Below, piece after piece: positions 1-8,916 of a stretch of DNA of 64,000 bases. The translations under genes and the position numbers were made by a program. The stretch is from Phormidesmis priestleyi ULC007 (GTDB lineage Bacteria; Cyanobacteriota; Cyanobacteriia; Leptolyngbyales; Leptolyngbyaceae). The stretch is from the NCBI RefSeq assembly GCF_001895925.1, contig NZ_MPPI01000005.1, positions 102,537-166,536 on the forward strand, written 5' to 3'. The notes under the pieces are model-generated. The model saw nothing but the letters and a program-made list of their open reading frames with translations. It was not told the origin of the DNA and did not search any database. Each line of letters begins with the position of its first letter. Within the stretch, counting starts at the first letter, position 1.

Positions 1-435
1 GCTGACTTGATGATCAAGCTTGGCGATCGCTTGGGGCGATTTAGTCAATCCTTCAGCCGGGGGCACGCCTGCAAACAAGGTGGTGACTTGTCGCATTGCC
101 GCTTCTAGAGCTTTACGAATCTCTTGACCCCAGTGATTATCTTGGCAATGCAGCCGCTCTAGTTTGACTTGTCCATTGGGGCGAAACATGATCAGCGCGC
201 CGCCATCAGCATCAGTGACGCGGCTCGCCATCAGAGGAATCAACTCTAGAAACTGATTGAGATTGTTAAAACTGCGAAGCGCAAACCCTAGCGAACTCAA
301 CAGGTCTTGAATTTTGTGCTGCTCACGGTTCAGCCGTGCCACCAGTTCCTTGAGGGCAAACACTGGCGTTACGTCTGAGGCACCGTTGCGATCGGGCGGT
401 TGAGAGGGCTGTCTAGGAAAGGGCACAGCAGTCAT
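1..435 (-). CDS. Probable PP2C/SpoIIE-type protein phosphatase, N-terminal part (runs off window)
   Basis: An open frame runs without a stop from an ATG at 433-435 to the left edge, giving 145 codons. The protein begins MTAVPFPRQPSQPPDRNG, then a segment rich in charged residues (ALKELVARLNREQHK), then a stretch typical of a GAF-like sensory fold (MASRVTDADGGALIMF). Proteins of this type beside ftsY in cyanobacteria, as I recall them, are GAF plus SpoIIE/RsbU-like serine/threonine phosphatases, but the phosphatase domain lies outside the window, so the function is inferred. It reads in the same direction as ftsY, about 400 bp downstream of it, and so probably has its own promoter in that gap. 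Confidence 0.6.
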   Translation of the reverse strand, partial: MTAVPFPRQPSQPPDRNGASDVTPVFALKELVARLNREQHKIQDLLSSLGFALRSFNNLNQFLELIPLMASRVTDADGGALIMFRPNGQVKLERLHCQDNHWGQEIRKALEAAMRQVTTLFAGVPPAEGLTKSPQAIAKLDHQVS

Positions 436-843
436 TAGGTCAGATAAGGGATTCGAGTATCCGTGCTAGAGAATATAAGTCAAAAATAAACAACTTGTGA
501 ACGTTTAATCGTTACTCAGTTGTGAACATCAATAGTAACGAATGGGTTGCAAAGCGTGGCATCTATTTTTACGGGAGTTTTAGCGGATTTAAGCAAGCTG
601 AATTTAGTTCGGATATACGGTTTCTGTTGATGGGGTGAGCTAGAGGGTTTGCCGATCGTAAAACTGGCGACTCTAGCGATCGCACTTTGATCACTCAAGT
701 GTTTTTCGGCTTGAGGGCGTAATATTAATGACGGTAATCGGAGATCGAACTTACATCAGTCTGCTTGCAAAATTACAGACGCATCTGAGTAATTTCAGGC
801 AATTGTAGTCGCAACTGAGCGAAACCGAACATGAATGTGCAAT
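436..843. other. Intergenic region between ftsY and the phosphatase gene
   Basis: This 408 bp stretch contains no convincing gene. A 60-codon minus-strand frame inside it (516-698) has no recognisable features. TTGTGAAC occurs twice, near 493 and 521, in the part closest to the downstream phosphatase start, which could be a regulatory repeat. No strong terminator was seen after ftsY. Confidence 0.4.
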
Positions 844-2415
844 TTAGCCACTAATCAAGGCTTCGACAAACTCATAGCTAGAAAAGGGACGCAGATCTTC
901 GATGCCTTCCCCGGCTCCAATAAACCGAATGGGTAGCCCTAATTCTTCAACCACTGCCAGAGCCACGCCTCCTTTAGCGGTGCCATCAAGCTTTGTCAGC
1001 ACCACGCCACTGAGTTGAGCCGCTTCTGAAAAAACTCGCGCCTGTCTCAGACCGTTTTGCCCCAGTGTCGCGTCTAAAACCAGCAGAGACTCAACTCTGG
1101 CATTGCCTGCTTTTTTGTCAATGATGCGACGAATCTTGGTCAGCTCATCCATCAGGTTTTTTTTGTTTTGAAGTCGTCCTGCGGTATCGACTAGCAGCAA
1201 TTCAGTGCCTCGTGATTGGGCGGCGGCAATGCCATCAAAAACAACGGCGGCTGGATCGGTATTTTGTCCGGGGTTGGCGATCACATCCACCCCGCTACGC
1301 TGACCCCAAACTTTCACCTGCTCAACGGCAGCAGCACGAAACGTGTCGGCGGCAGCAATTAAGCACCGATAGCCAGACTTTTGAGCAATATGAGCGAGTT
1401 TGCCGATCGTCGTCGTCTTGCCTGCCCCATTCACTCCAGTGATCAGCCAAATGTTGAGCGTGTCTTTCTCAGGCACAAATACCGGGTTGTGAGACTGAAG
1501 CGGACGATCGAGCAGGTCGCGCAGCAGTTTTTTGAGGTAGGCGATCGCTTCCTCTGGCGGCAGCACTTCTTCGCGCAGTTTGGTTTGCAGCGCGGCGATA
1601 ATTTTGTCGGTGGCTTCTACACCTGCATCGGCTTGCAGCAGCAGAGCCTCGATTTCAGTCACCGCATCTTGATTGAGCGGGCCTTGACCCACGATCGCCT
1701 TGAGTTGATTAATCAACCCTCGGCGGGTTTTGTCTAGCCCCTGTCTTAACCGTTTTAGCCAGGTGATCTCTTCGAGGGTGATGTCTTCAGCGCGACGACC
1801 CTGAGCCGCCAAAACTTCGGTAGACCAGAGAAATCCTTCATCGAGGGCAAACGCGGGAGCTTCTTCGATCGCGCTGGGCGGCTGAACGGCGGCGAGGGGT
1901 TGTTCTTCCTCGATCGCGGTTGCCCGAAGTCTTTCTAGACGAGCTTCTCGATCGGCTTCAGACTGTGCCCAAAATGGTAGAGGAGCCGCTGGTTCGGGTG
2001 GAGCCTCAGCCGGAATTGCCGCAACTTCGGGAGCAGGTTCAAGAGATTCAGGAGATGCGATCGCCGCTGTTAAATCATTTTTAACGTCTTCTAGAGTGCC
2101 TAAAAATTGGTTAACCGCTTCAACAGAGAACCCTTCAGGCGATACAGGAACCGCGTCTTCGGGTGCTTCTACCGTATCTGCCAAGATCTCTTGAGGTGCG
2201 ATCGCTTCAACGGGTTGAACTAGTTCTTCCTGCTGCTGACGCTTCTTTTTGATGTTTTCATAAGCGGCTTTGGCAAAACTCAGATAGCTTTCATCTACAT
2301 CTGACGGATTTGATGTTGCCGCAGGCGTTGGTTCAGGTTCGGGTTGAGCAGGCTCGTCTGCTTTTGATTCCTCAGCCTTTTGATCGAATTTACGATTGAA
2401 CCAATTGAACGTCAT
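844..2415 (-). CDS. ftsY: Signal recognition particle receptor FtsY
   Basis: FtsY is the SRP receptor GTPase that docks ribosome-nascent-chain-SRP complexes at the membrane. The 523-residue product has an acidic, Pro/Glu/Ala-rich N-terminal A domain (about residues 10-210), then a helical N domain, then the GTPase. The G domain shows the P-loop GVNGAGKTTTIGKLA, the DTFRAAAVEQ motif, DTAGR, and TKLDGTAKGG near the C-terminus. The long acidic A domain is usual for cyanobacterial and many bacterial FtsY proteins. The ATG start gives MTFNWFNRKF, a plausible membrane-targeting N-terminus. It follows nusB by 52 bp on the same strand, so co-transcription is likely. Confidence 0.97.
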   Translation of the reverse strand: MTFNWFNRKFDQKAEESKADEPAQPEPEPTPAATSNPSDVDESYLSFAKAAYENIKKKRQQQEELVQPVEAIAPQEILADTVEAPEDAVPVSPEGFSVEAVNQFLGTLEDVKNDLTAAIASPESLEPAPEVAAIPAEAPPEPAAPLPFWAQSEADREARLERLRATAIEEEQPLAAVQPPSAIEEAPAFALDEGFLWSTEVLAAQGRRAEDITLEEITWLKRLRQGLDKTRRGLINQLKAIVGQGPLNQDAVTEIEALLLQADAGVEATDKIIAALQTKLREEVLPPEEAIAYLKKLLRDLLDRPLQSHNPVFVPEKDTLNIWLITGVNGAGKTTTIGKLAHIAQKSGYRCLIAAADTFRAAAVEQVKVWGQRSGVDVIANPGQNTDPAAVVFDGIAAAQSRGTELLLVDTAGRLQNKKNLMDELTKIRRIIDKKAGNARVESLLVLDATLGQNGLRQARVFSEAAQLSGVVLTKLDGTAKGGVALAVVEELGLPIRFIGAGEGIEDLRPFSSYEFVEALISG

Positions 2416-2467
2416 TGCAGTTACCTGAATCTTCTCTCACTCTATTTAATGTAATTGAAGTTGCTCT

Positions 2468-3103
2468 CTACGAATTACGAGCTTTTGCACTGGCTTTTAT
2501 TTGCTCAGTGACTCGTCGCAAAACCCCGTTGATGAATTTGTAGCCTTCTTCGTCGCTATAGCGTTTAGCGAGTTCTACAGCTTCATTAATTGCGTATTCG
2601 AGTCGCAGACCTAAGTACATCATTTCGGTGACAGCAATGCGGAGGATGTCTCGATCGACCCGTGCTAGTCGGTCTAACTGCCAGCCAACCAGGGCGTTGG
2701 TTAAAACTTGATCGACTTCCTGCCGCTCTTCATAAAACCGAGTCAGAATCTCTAAAGAATAAGCACGCACCTCTGGCTGGTTAGCCAACTGAAGAAGTTC
2801 AGGAATTTCAAAGGTTCTGCCGACTCGATTGATGGCGGTTTCGGTCAGGTCGATCGCTTCCCTCACCATCTCTCTAGCCGCATCTACATCGCTAGCGCGG
2901 GTTTCGCTGCTGAGGAGTCGGCTATTGCCGCGTTGCAGTTCGCCGACTGCGGTTTCTAGAGTGTCGTGGGCATCAGTTGCCAGAGTGCGAATCGCCGCCA
3001 CAACAATATCTTGAAGTTTTTGGGTGGTCAATCGCTCCTGCTTGGCAGGTAGCTGGCTGATGCTCAAAAGAGCCAGTTCACGGGCAATTCGACGGGCTTG
3101 CAT
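2468..3103 (-). CDS. nusB: Transcription antitermination factor NusB
   Basis: NusB binds boxA RNA with NusE (S10) and supports antitermination of rRNA operons. The 211-residue product begins MQARRIARELALLSISQ, the standard NusB opening, followed by a cyanobacterial insertion before the C-terminal helices. The conserved end segment (LARVDRDILRIAVTEM, then INEAVELAKRYSDEE and FINGVLRR) is complete. It is longer than E. coli NusB (139 residues), as usual for cyanobacterial forms. The gene lies between a DUF502 gene and ftsY on the same strand. Confidence 0.95.
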   Translation of the reverse strand: MQARRIARELALLSISQLPAKQERLTTQKLQDIVVAAIRTLATDAHDTLETAVGELQRGNSRLLSSETRASDVDAAREMVREAIDLTETAINRVGRTFEIPELLQLANQPEVRAYSLEILTRFYEERQEVDQVLTNALVGWQLDRLARVDRDILRIAVTEMMYLGLRLEYAINEAVELAKRYSDEEGYKFINGVLRRVTEQIKASAKARNS

Positions 3104-3190
3104 GGCGGATTTAGTTGACTAGGTTCGGTCTGGTTATCTTAGCAAGTTTGGATCGACGATCGTAGAAGAATTTTAGACCGATTCAAATCG

Positions 3191-3919
3191 CTATTCTTCT
3201 GCCAGGGCTTGCCGAGGCGATGGCTCAACCAAAGACTCTAAAACTCGCTTGCTGCTGCTAGTAGGAGGTGCCGCCAAAGGAGCTAACATGAGCGACTCAG
3301 GGCTAACAATGCCACCCGAAATAATAATTTTGAACGCATCCTCGATCGGCAGTGACAGCGTGATCACCCCCGACTCTGGCACAACCGCATACCAGCCTGT
3401 GGTCGGGTTTGGGGTTGTCGGAATGAACACACTCACCATCTCGTGAGGGAAATGAGACTGCACCTCAGCACCGATCGCGCCTGTGACAAACCCGATCGAC
3501 CAGACACCAGTGCGCGGATATTCGACTAACACAACGCGCCGAAATCGACCGTTAGAATCTTTGAAGAGAGTTTCTAACAGTTGTTTGAGCGTTTTATAGA
3601 TAGCTCCTGCTAGCGGAATCGCTTGCAAAATCCGTTCGCCAAAATCTAGGAGCCAGCGTCCGGCAATATTGCGTGCCATGAGTCCGATCAGCAGGATGCA
3701 CAGCAGAGGCACCGTCAAGCCAACGGTCAGATCGATTAAATTCACCAAAAACGGATTGAGATCGTTAAACGGGTTGATCTGCTTGGGGATGCGAGTCAGA
3801 AAATTGATCACCCAGCTTGCGATCGTAATCGTCAGCCAAATCGTGGTAGCTAATGGAATCACCACTAACAAACCTGCAATTAGGTCATTTTTTAAGTCTT
3901 GTTTAAGACGTTGGATCAC
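3191..3919 (-). CDS. DUF502 family membrane protein
   Basis: The 242-residue product has two hydrophobic segments, about residues 14-38 (LIAGLLVVIPLATTIWL) and 58-85 (VGLTVPLLCILLIGLMA). A conserved soluble part follows (GWYAVVPESGV, LPIEDAFKIIISGG). This is the DUF502 pattern; the biochemical role is unknown. The start is a GTG at 3917-3919, preceded on its strand by GAGAGGG at good spacing. It lies 87 bp upstream of nusB on the same strand and may begin the nusB-ftsY transcription unit. Confidence 0.88.
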   Translation of the reverse strand: MIQRLKQDLKNDLIAGLLVVIPLATTIWLTITIASWVINFLTRIPKQINPFNDLNPFLVNLIDLTVGLTVPLLCILLIGLMARNIAGRWLLDFGERILQAIPLAGAIYKTLKQLLETLFKDSNGRFRRVVLVEYPRTGVWSIGFVTGAIGAEVQSHFPHEMVSVFIPTTPNPTTGWYAVVPESGVITLSLPIEDAFKIIISGGIVSPESLMLAPLAAPPTSSSKRVLESLVEPSPRQALAEE

Positions 3920-4235
3920 AGGTAGCCCTCTCTTTCAACTGGCTGCAATTATCACGAAAATTAGGATCTTGACTTCAATCGATGAAAAGGCGGTAAGCAA
4001 AATTCTGACCGTCAAAGAATGCGAAGTGCTTCGTTGATTTTGCCTGTCTCAGGGGTTACGATCCCCACCTCTCAATTGATTTACTGAATGTCTCTATCCT
4101 AATCTACAAGACTTGTAAAGAAATGTTTCAAAGTCTACAGAGATTTTTTAAGCCAGGTTTTTCCTATTTAACCATTGATCCCCGATCGGGAATATCCGAA
4201 CAGGATTGGTATCTTATTTAACATTACTGAGATTA

Positions 4236-5078
4236 TCAAACAGAGTGATCACGAGAACTAGACCCAGGCATGTGTCTAATCTCCCAGACTTTTAGCAAAA
4301 TTAGATATTCATAAAATGCTTGTAAGGTACACCAGGAAAAGCCTGCACGACCATCGAGAAAGCCGCCTAGCAGAAAATACATATAGAGAAAGCGGACGAT
4401 CGGGCGAAACGGCATCCGTAGGGAAAGATCTTTGAGCGCACGGCGGCGATCGACTTCTGATTGGCCAAACCACACTTCACGCCATTGAATCTTGCCTTTA
4501 TCGAGCTGATGGACGGTTTCGATCGCTTCGTTAGTCGAATAGTGATTGTGTTTATCGATCCAGCGGCTCATGCCCTTGCTGCAAGTGTAGTGAGGATAGG
4601 TTTCGGTTAAAAATCCGGTAGAGCCTTCGACAACTTCGCGCTCGGTGTGCCCATAATCGCTGAACCAGACTTTGTGTTTGTCAAAGAGCCGAAGCTGATA
4701 GCGAGGATATTGAGTGCTGTAGCGAATCCAGTGCCCCATAAACATGACTCGCTCGGCGGCGTAATATCCCACATGAGTTGGTTGCAGAATAGTGGTCAAA
4801 CACTCCTCAAAAAGTGCAGGTGTCATTCGCTCATCGGCTTCTAAGATATAGACCCATTCGTGCTTTGCTGGAATCGATCGCAGCATCCAAGTGCGCTGTT
4901 TGCCATGACTTTCAAAAGCGTGTTGCACCACCCGAACCGGGTAACGATTCGCAATCTCGATCGTGCGATCGTCACTGAAAGAATCGACCACAATCACATC
5001 ATCTGACAGCAAAGCCGACTCAATGCAAGCCGCGATATCAATTTCTTCGTTGTGCGTGAGGATATAGATTGAGAACAT
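4236..5078 (-). CDS. Family 2 glycosyltransferase (WaaE/KdtX-like)
   Basis: The 280-residue protein starts MFSIYILTHNEEIDIAACI, a GT2 nucleotide-sugar-binding beta strand and loop. It continues with DDVIVVDSFSDDRT and the acidic metal-binding motif LEADERMTP around residue 76. The central HTEREVVEG region and a hydrophobic C-terminal third fit cytosolic GT2 enzymes attached to the membrane, as in lipopolysaccharide core or exopolysaccharide synthesis. The sugar and acceptor cannot be told. About 150-300 bp of non-coding DNA lies on either side, so it is probably transcribed alone. Confidence 0.85.
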   Translation of the reverse strand: MFSIYILTHNEEIDIAACIESALLSDDVIVVDSFSDDRTIEIANRYPVRVVQHAFESHGKQRTWMLRSIPAKHEWVYILEADERMTPALFEECLTTILQPTHVGYYAAERVMFMGHWIRYSTQYPRYQLRLFDKHKVWFSDYGHTEREVVEGSTGFLTETYPHYTCSKGMSRWIDKHNHYSTNEAIETVHQLDKGKIQWREVWFGQSEVDRRRALKDLSLRMPFRPIVRFLYMYFLLGGFLDGRAGFSWCTLQAFYEYLILLKVWEIRHMPGSSSRDHSV

Positions 5079-5181
5079 GCCGGGGTATTTGAGCGGGGTT
5101 AAAACGGTGACTTACAGCAAGCGGTTGACGATCGACAAAAAATGTCAACGGTCAACCGCCCAATTTAGACAGGAATGACTT

Positions 5182-5988
5182 CTAGCGGATCGGGGCTTTG
5201 AGCCGAGAGCCTCTAAAGACTCCCATTTCTCGCAGACCTGTCCAGCCAATGATGCTATAGCCTAGCGCTAACAGCAGACTGCTCAAACCGACGCGAACGC
5301 TGGTCTTACGGAAATCAGTTTCGGCTTGGGCTTTGAGTTGCTTTTGCTCATCCGCAATTTTAATTAGCCCCTGATTTCGGAAATCTTTGGCTTTAGACTC
5401 GATCGCAGACGGGTCGGTCTTGAGCTGCTGCAATTCTTTTTGCGCTTGTTGGGCTTGAGCAAGCTGGTCGCCTTTGAGCTGCCCACTCGCGATCGCTTGA
5501 CCAATTTGCGTCAGTTGTTGATCTAAAAGTTGACGCTGTTTTTCGTCTTTGAGGGCCGCCGTCAACTGGTCTTGACGCTGCTGAACTTTAGAGTTGAGGT
5601 CAGCCGTCAGGTTAGCGGCTCTGTCATCAATCTGCTTATTAGACTGCTCGGCGAGAATGCGAGTGTTGTTCATATGAAGGGGCGCGATGAACAAAAACGC
5701 CAAGCCCAGCACACTCGATAAAATCAGTGCCCAAAATCTGAGGCTTAAAAACGGCTTGCGCTCAGACGCGATCGTGCCTGATTCGAGAAAGTAGCTCAAA
5801 AACAGCAAGGCAAGCCCGATCATCGGGATGATGCCGCGATCGACCATTTGCGTAAAGGTGCTTGCGACCCAGGCGTTGTCTTGCGACTTGATCGGGATCA
5901 GCAGCGTAATAAAATCGATCAGAGACGACAGGATTAAGATTAATCCGACTAATTTGAGAATGAAGGGGGCTGAGTTGGTTGCTTTCAT
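5182..5988 (-). CDS. HpsJ-like membrane protein
   Basis: The 268-residue product has N-terminal hydrophobic segments (about 8-30 and 50-67), a third near 83-103 (FWALILSSVLGLAFLFIA), and a long Gln/Lys/Ala-rich predicted coiled coil (about 110-225). A last membrane segment lies near 235-252 (GLSSLLLALGYSIIGWTGL). This layout matches the cyanobacterial HpsJ family, named from hormogonium polysaccharide loci; the assignment is from recollection of the family. The coiled coil between membrane anchors suggests a structural or scaffolding role. It is not adjacent to other hps genes here, although a GT2 gene follows about 100 bp downstream on the same strand. Confidence 0.7.
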   Translation of the reverse strand: MKATNSAPFILKLVGLILILSSLIDFITLLIPIKSQDNAWVASTFTQMVDRGIIPMIGLALLFLSYFLESGTIASERKPFLSLRFWALILSSVLGLAFLFIAPLHMNNTRILAEQSNKQIDDRAANLTADLNSKVQQRQDQLTAALKDEKQRQLLDQQLTQIGQAIASGQLKGDQLAQAQQAQKELQQLKTDPSAIESKAKDFRNQGLIKIADEQKQLKAQAETDFRKTSVRVGLSSLLLALGYSIIGWTGLREMGVFRGSRLKAPIR

Positions 5989-6430
5989 CCGACTAAAAAC
6001 GTGTGTAAGGGTTGGATTAACTTTAGACCAGGTGAGAAAGAGTTGCGGGGGTGAGCGCTGGCTGCCCTAAACGAGTCAATGGACGATCCGAGTCTTATTG
6101 TGGCAGTCATTGGGCTTCAAGCTTTATAAACCTTTATCCGAGAAGTTGCGATCTTTGTGGTCTCTACTTAAGGTTCCGCAACTCTCAGGAAAAATCACAA
6201 TTTGGAGCGTTGCTGGTCTAGATAAAGGTGATTGTGTAACCGAGCAGATTAAATTTGTGAAGAAACTCGGATATTCTACATTAATTAAAGCGACTTGCAG
6301 GGATTCAGATAGGGAACAAGTTTCTCGAAGACTGTGAGTTGTGCAGTTTTGCAAAAGACTGATTTCCTTGAGTAAAAGTTCCCCAGAAACCGTAATCTCT
6401 AAAAAAATTAGGTGAGAGAACCAAAATCAA
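5989..6430. other. Intergenic region without a supportable gene
   Basis: Frames of 76-79 codons occur on both strands here (6098-6337 plus, 6124-6354 minus). They overlap each other almost completely, have no recognisable domain and no convincing ribosome-binding site, so neither is called. The region separates the divergent HpsJ-like and beta-propeller genes and must hold both promoters. Confidence 0.4.
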
Positions 6431-7236
6431 GTGTCATCCCCTCTTCAGAAAAATCCGACTATTTCAACGATCGCTCAAGGCTTAAATCTCTACACCCTGC
6501 AAGGCGTTGCGGTCAGTTCATCTGGGTTTATGGTGCCAACGCTCGATGGAGAGGTGCTGCAAATCAGTCCCCAAGGAACGATCGTGCCTCTGGTCGATTT
6601 GCAAAAATTGAACTTAGGAATCCCGTTTGGAATCGCGACCCACGATAGTGACTTGATAGTGACCACCTCTGACTATTTTCCCAATCACTATCTATTGCGA
6701 GTCAAGCTTAATGGGACGGTGACTACGATCGCCGATCTTTCTGAGTTAAGCGGTGATGCAGGTGCCCCATTTGGGGTGGCGGTGAGTGATGACGATTATA
6801 TTGTCACTCTCTCTACCGATGTGGTTGAGGCAACTGGTTTACTGTTGCGGATTAACGCGGCAGGCGCAACACCCAAATTGCAGAATTGACAGGCGGCAAT
6901 CCGTTTGGGGTGGTGGCGATGGGCGGAGATTTCATCGTGGCGCAATCTAAAGGGCAACTGCTGCGGGTCAACCCTAAAGGAGCAAAATCCGTCATCTTTG
7001 ATGTGCAGAAAGCCGGGTTTGGGATTCCGTTTGGGGTGGCGGTGTGGAATGATCACCTGTTTCTGACGACCAATTTAGGATTAATTGTAAAAGTCGATCG
7101 CAGCGGAAATGGGGTAGCGATCGTAGACTTGGTAAAGGCTCGGTTTGGCGTTCCGTCTGGAATTGCAATCAGTGATAATAACTTGGTTGTGACGACAGGT
7201 TCTGGCTATTTGCTGAAAATCGTAGGGCAAACCTAG
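6431..7236 (+). pseudogene. NHL/SMP-30-like beta-propeller protein, split by a one-base frameshift
   Basis: Two adjacent reading frames, 6431-6889 (GTG start) and the frame ending at 7236, together encode about 268 residues. They contain at least five repeats of the type PFGVAVxxDDxIVTT, each followed by LLRVxxxG and a hydrophobic-Asp-Leu segment, typical of short propeller blades. The first frame ends abruptly after NAAGATPKLQN. The other frame read a few codons upstream gives NTQIAELTGGNPFGV, which restores the repeat exactly. One missing base near 6864-6868 explains the break (GGCGCAAC where GGCGGCAAC would keep frame). No signal peptide is visible. It could be a real mutation or a sequencing error; function unknown. 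Confidence 0.75.
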
Positions 7237-7311
7237 AAACGACTCAAGCACAAAGGACTTCCGATCGATCTACTGTTCACGCAACGCTATGAGTCATGTC
7301 AAAAAACCAAT

Positions 7312-7686
7312 CTAAAGACTTTTTAGGTAGCTCAACACATCTGCCATCTCTTGCGGATTGGGTTGAAACTGCGGCATCGGAGGAGTTTTGCCACTAGTTA
7401 CTTGATCAATTAGCCCAACGGGAGACTTGCGAGCCGAGACACCCTTCAAACTAGGGCCAACTTTTCCGTCTGCCGTCAAGCCATGACAGCCCGCGCAATT
7501 CATCTGAAAAATGGCGTGCCCTTGAATCGCGTCACCCGGTCGAGACAACACCTCTCGGACATAGGGATCAGGCTTGTGTAGGTGCCTAAACCCAAAAATC
7601 GCCAGCACGATCGCTAGCATCGTCACCAGCGCGATCAACACGATTCTCTGCCCAGGGCTTTCAGGTTTAACGGTTTGCTCGTTCAA
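7312..7686 (-). CDS. cytM: Cytochrome cM (membrane-anchored class I c-type cytochrome)
   Basis: Cytochrome cM is a low-abundance cyanobacterial c-type cytochrome linked to respiratory and photosynthetic electron flow, notably under stress. The 124-residue product has an uncleaved-looking hydrophobic anchor (about residues 13-33). It has a single haem site MNCAGCHG with Cys64, Cys67 and His68, and a probable axial methionine in TPPMPQF (Met104). The ending PQEMADVLSYLKSL is typical of CytM. The start is a TTG at 7684-7686; an in-frame stop lies three codons upstream and the next ATG would cut into the membrane anchor. It is divergent from petG. Confidence 0.88.
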   Translation of the reverse strand: MNEQTVKPESPGQRIVLIALVTMLAIVLAIFGFRHLHKPDPYVREVLSRPGDAIQGHAIFQMNCAGCHGLTADGKVGPSLKGVSARKSPVGLIDQVTSGKTPPMPQFQPNPQEMADVLSYLKSL

Positions 7687-7910
7687 AAGTCTTAACTAAA
7701 CGAAATAGTTGGGCGAGTTATCTATCATTAACTAAACAGATTTTAACAACTTTCGTCACGTTTTGATAGAAATATAGCCCTCAAGATAGGTGTTGACTTC
7801 ACCTCCAGAGCTTGATGGAGTTGAGATTTTGGAGACTGATGGGCTTAAGATAAAGATTAAGGATACCCCGATCGAATGTATCAAACCCTTAAAAATTTAG
7901 GAGAGCACCC

Positions 7911-8024
7911 ATGATTGAGCCAATTCTGCTAGGCATTGTGTTGGGTTTGGTTCCCATTACCCTGGCGGGGCTGTTTGTCGCTGCCTATACTCAATATCGC
8001 CGTGACAATCGACTAAATATGTAG
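7911..8024 (+). CDS. petG: Cytochrome b6f complex subunit V PetG
   Basis: This 37-residue single-span protein ([15 protein letters not shown] at the start, [12 protein letters not shown] at the end) is the small PetG subunit needed for assembly and stability of the thylakoid cytochrome b6f complex. The charged C-terminal tail after the membrane helix is characteristic. A clear ribosome-binding site (TAGGAGAG) sits just upstream of the ATG, and a strong terminator follows at 8045-8079, so it appears to be a single-gene transcript. It was recognised by direct translation of the gap between cytM and the DUF1361 gene. Confidence 0.97.
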   Translation: MIEPILLGIVLGLVPITLAGLFVAAYTQYRRDNRLNM

Positions 8025-8044
8025 AACGTAGTTGAGATCTAGTG

Positions 8045-8079
8045 GGATAAGGAGTGAAAGCTGCTTATCCTATTTTTTT
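8045..8079 (+). terminator. Rho-independent terminator after petG
   Basis: GGATAAG (8045-8051) pairs with CTTATCC (8064-8070) around a 12-base loop, followed by TA and seven T residues (8073-8079). It lies 20 bp after the petG stop codon. Confidence 0.85.
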
Positions 8080-8100
8080 GTCCAACAGATAGTTACCTAG

Positions 8101-8118
8101 TTGTCATACTAATGACAA
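8101..8118. promoter_or_regulatory. Perfect inverted repeat upstream of the DUF1361 gene
   Basis: TTGTCAT and ATGACAA form a perfect 7-bp inverted repeat around a 4-base centre, about 85 bp before the DUF1361 start. The size suits a dimeric repressor or activator site, but no regulator can be assigned. Confidence 0.3.
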
Positions 8119-8202
8119 GTTCGGTCTTTAGACTACGGGTCAGACGCTCAACCCTATGAATGGGGCAAACGTCACTGACCTGATTATTGTGGCTCTTGAC
8201 CT

Positions 8203-8913
8203 ATGGAATTTTGGACGGTTAAATACGTGCTTCTAAATGCTCTTAATATTCTGCACAGCAACGCTCGCTGGATGAGTTGGAACTTGTTTTTGGCGATCGT
8301 GCCCCTCATTCTCAGTGTGTTGCTGTTTCGTCGCACTCAACTGGGGTCATCGACCGTCACGGTGCCTCCCATGCCGCTTGCTCACCGTCATCGATCGTGG
8401 CTCTGGTGGTTGGGCGTTTTGACCTTTGTTGCCTTCTTGCCAAACGCTCCTTATATCTTGACCGATGTGATTCACTTCATTGATGAGGTGCGATATGCTG
8501 ACTCAATTTGGCTAATCACACTCGTGCTGATTCCGCTTTATGGGGCGTTCATCTTCGCTGGTTTTGAGGCATACGTCGTGTCGCTGATCAACCTGGGCTA
8601 TTACCTAAAACAGCGAGGATTAGGGCGATATATTCTCAGAACTGAGTTAGCGATTCATGCCCTGAGTGCCGTTGGCATTTATCTGGGTCGTTTTCTGCGC
8701 TTCAACAGTTGGGATATCGTGACTCGCCTGGATGCGCTAGCCGTAACAATTTTGGATGATGTGCTGGCAAAGCGCCCTCTGCTGACGATCGCCATCACAT
8801 TTCTACTCGTGAGCGCCTTATATGGGCCGCTTAAGCAGATTAATCTCGCGATCGCAGCTTACTGGAAACCCCGTGCCAAAAGTCTAAGATCAGCAGACTC
8901 TTTGCGCTTTTGA
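8203..8913 (+). CDS. DUF1361 family integral membrane protein
   Basis: The 236-residue product has about six membrane segments. The most conserved part follows the third hydrophobic stretch: FLPNAPYILTDVIHF, then ALYGPLKQ near the end. These match DUF1361, a family of unknown function common in cyanobacteria and Firmicutes. The sequence NAPYILTD is its hallmark. The ATG at 8203 has no strong ribosome-binding site. The stop codon lies 3 bp from the stop of the convergent PEP-enzyme gene. Confidence 0.85.
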   Translation: MEFWTVKYVLLNALNILHSNARWMSWNLFLAIVPLILSVLLFRRTQLGSSTVTVPPMPLAHRHRSWLWWLGVLTFVAFLPNAPYILTDVIHFIDEVRYADSIWLITLVLIPLYGAFIFAGFEAYVVSLINLGYYLKQRGLGRYILRTELAIHALSAVGIYLGRFLRFNSWDIVTRLDALAVTILDDVLAKRPLLTIAITFLLVSALYGPLKQINLAIAAYWKPRAKSLRSADSLRF

Positions 8914-8916
8914 CAT

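Noticed and set aside
516-698. 60-codon minus-strand frame between ftsY and the phosphatase gene.
   Set aside because: No recognisable motif, no good ribosome-binding site, and low-complexity composition; treated as chance.
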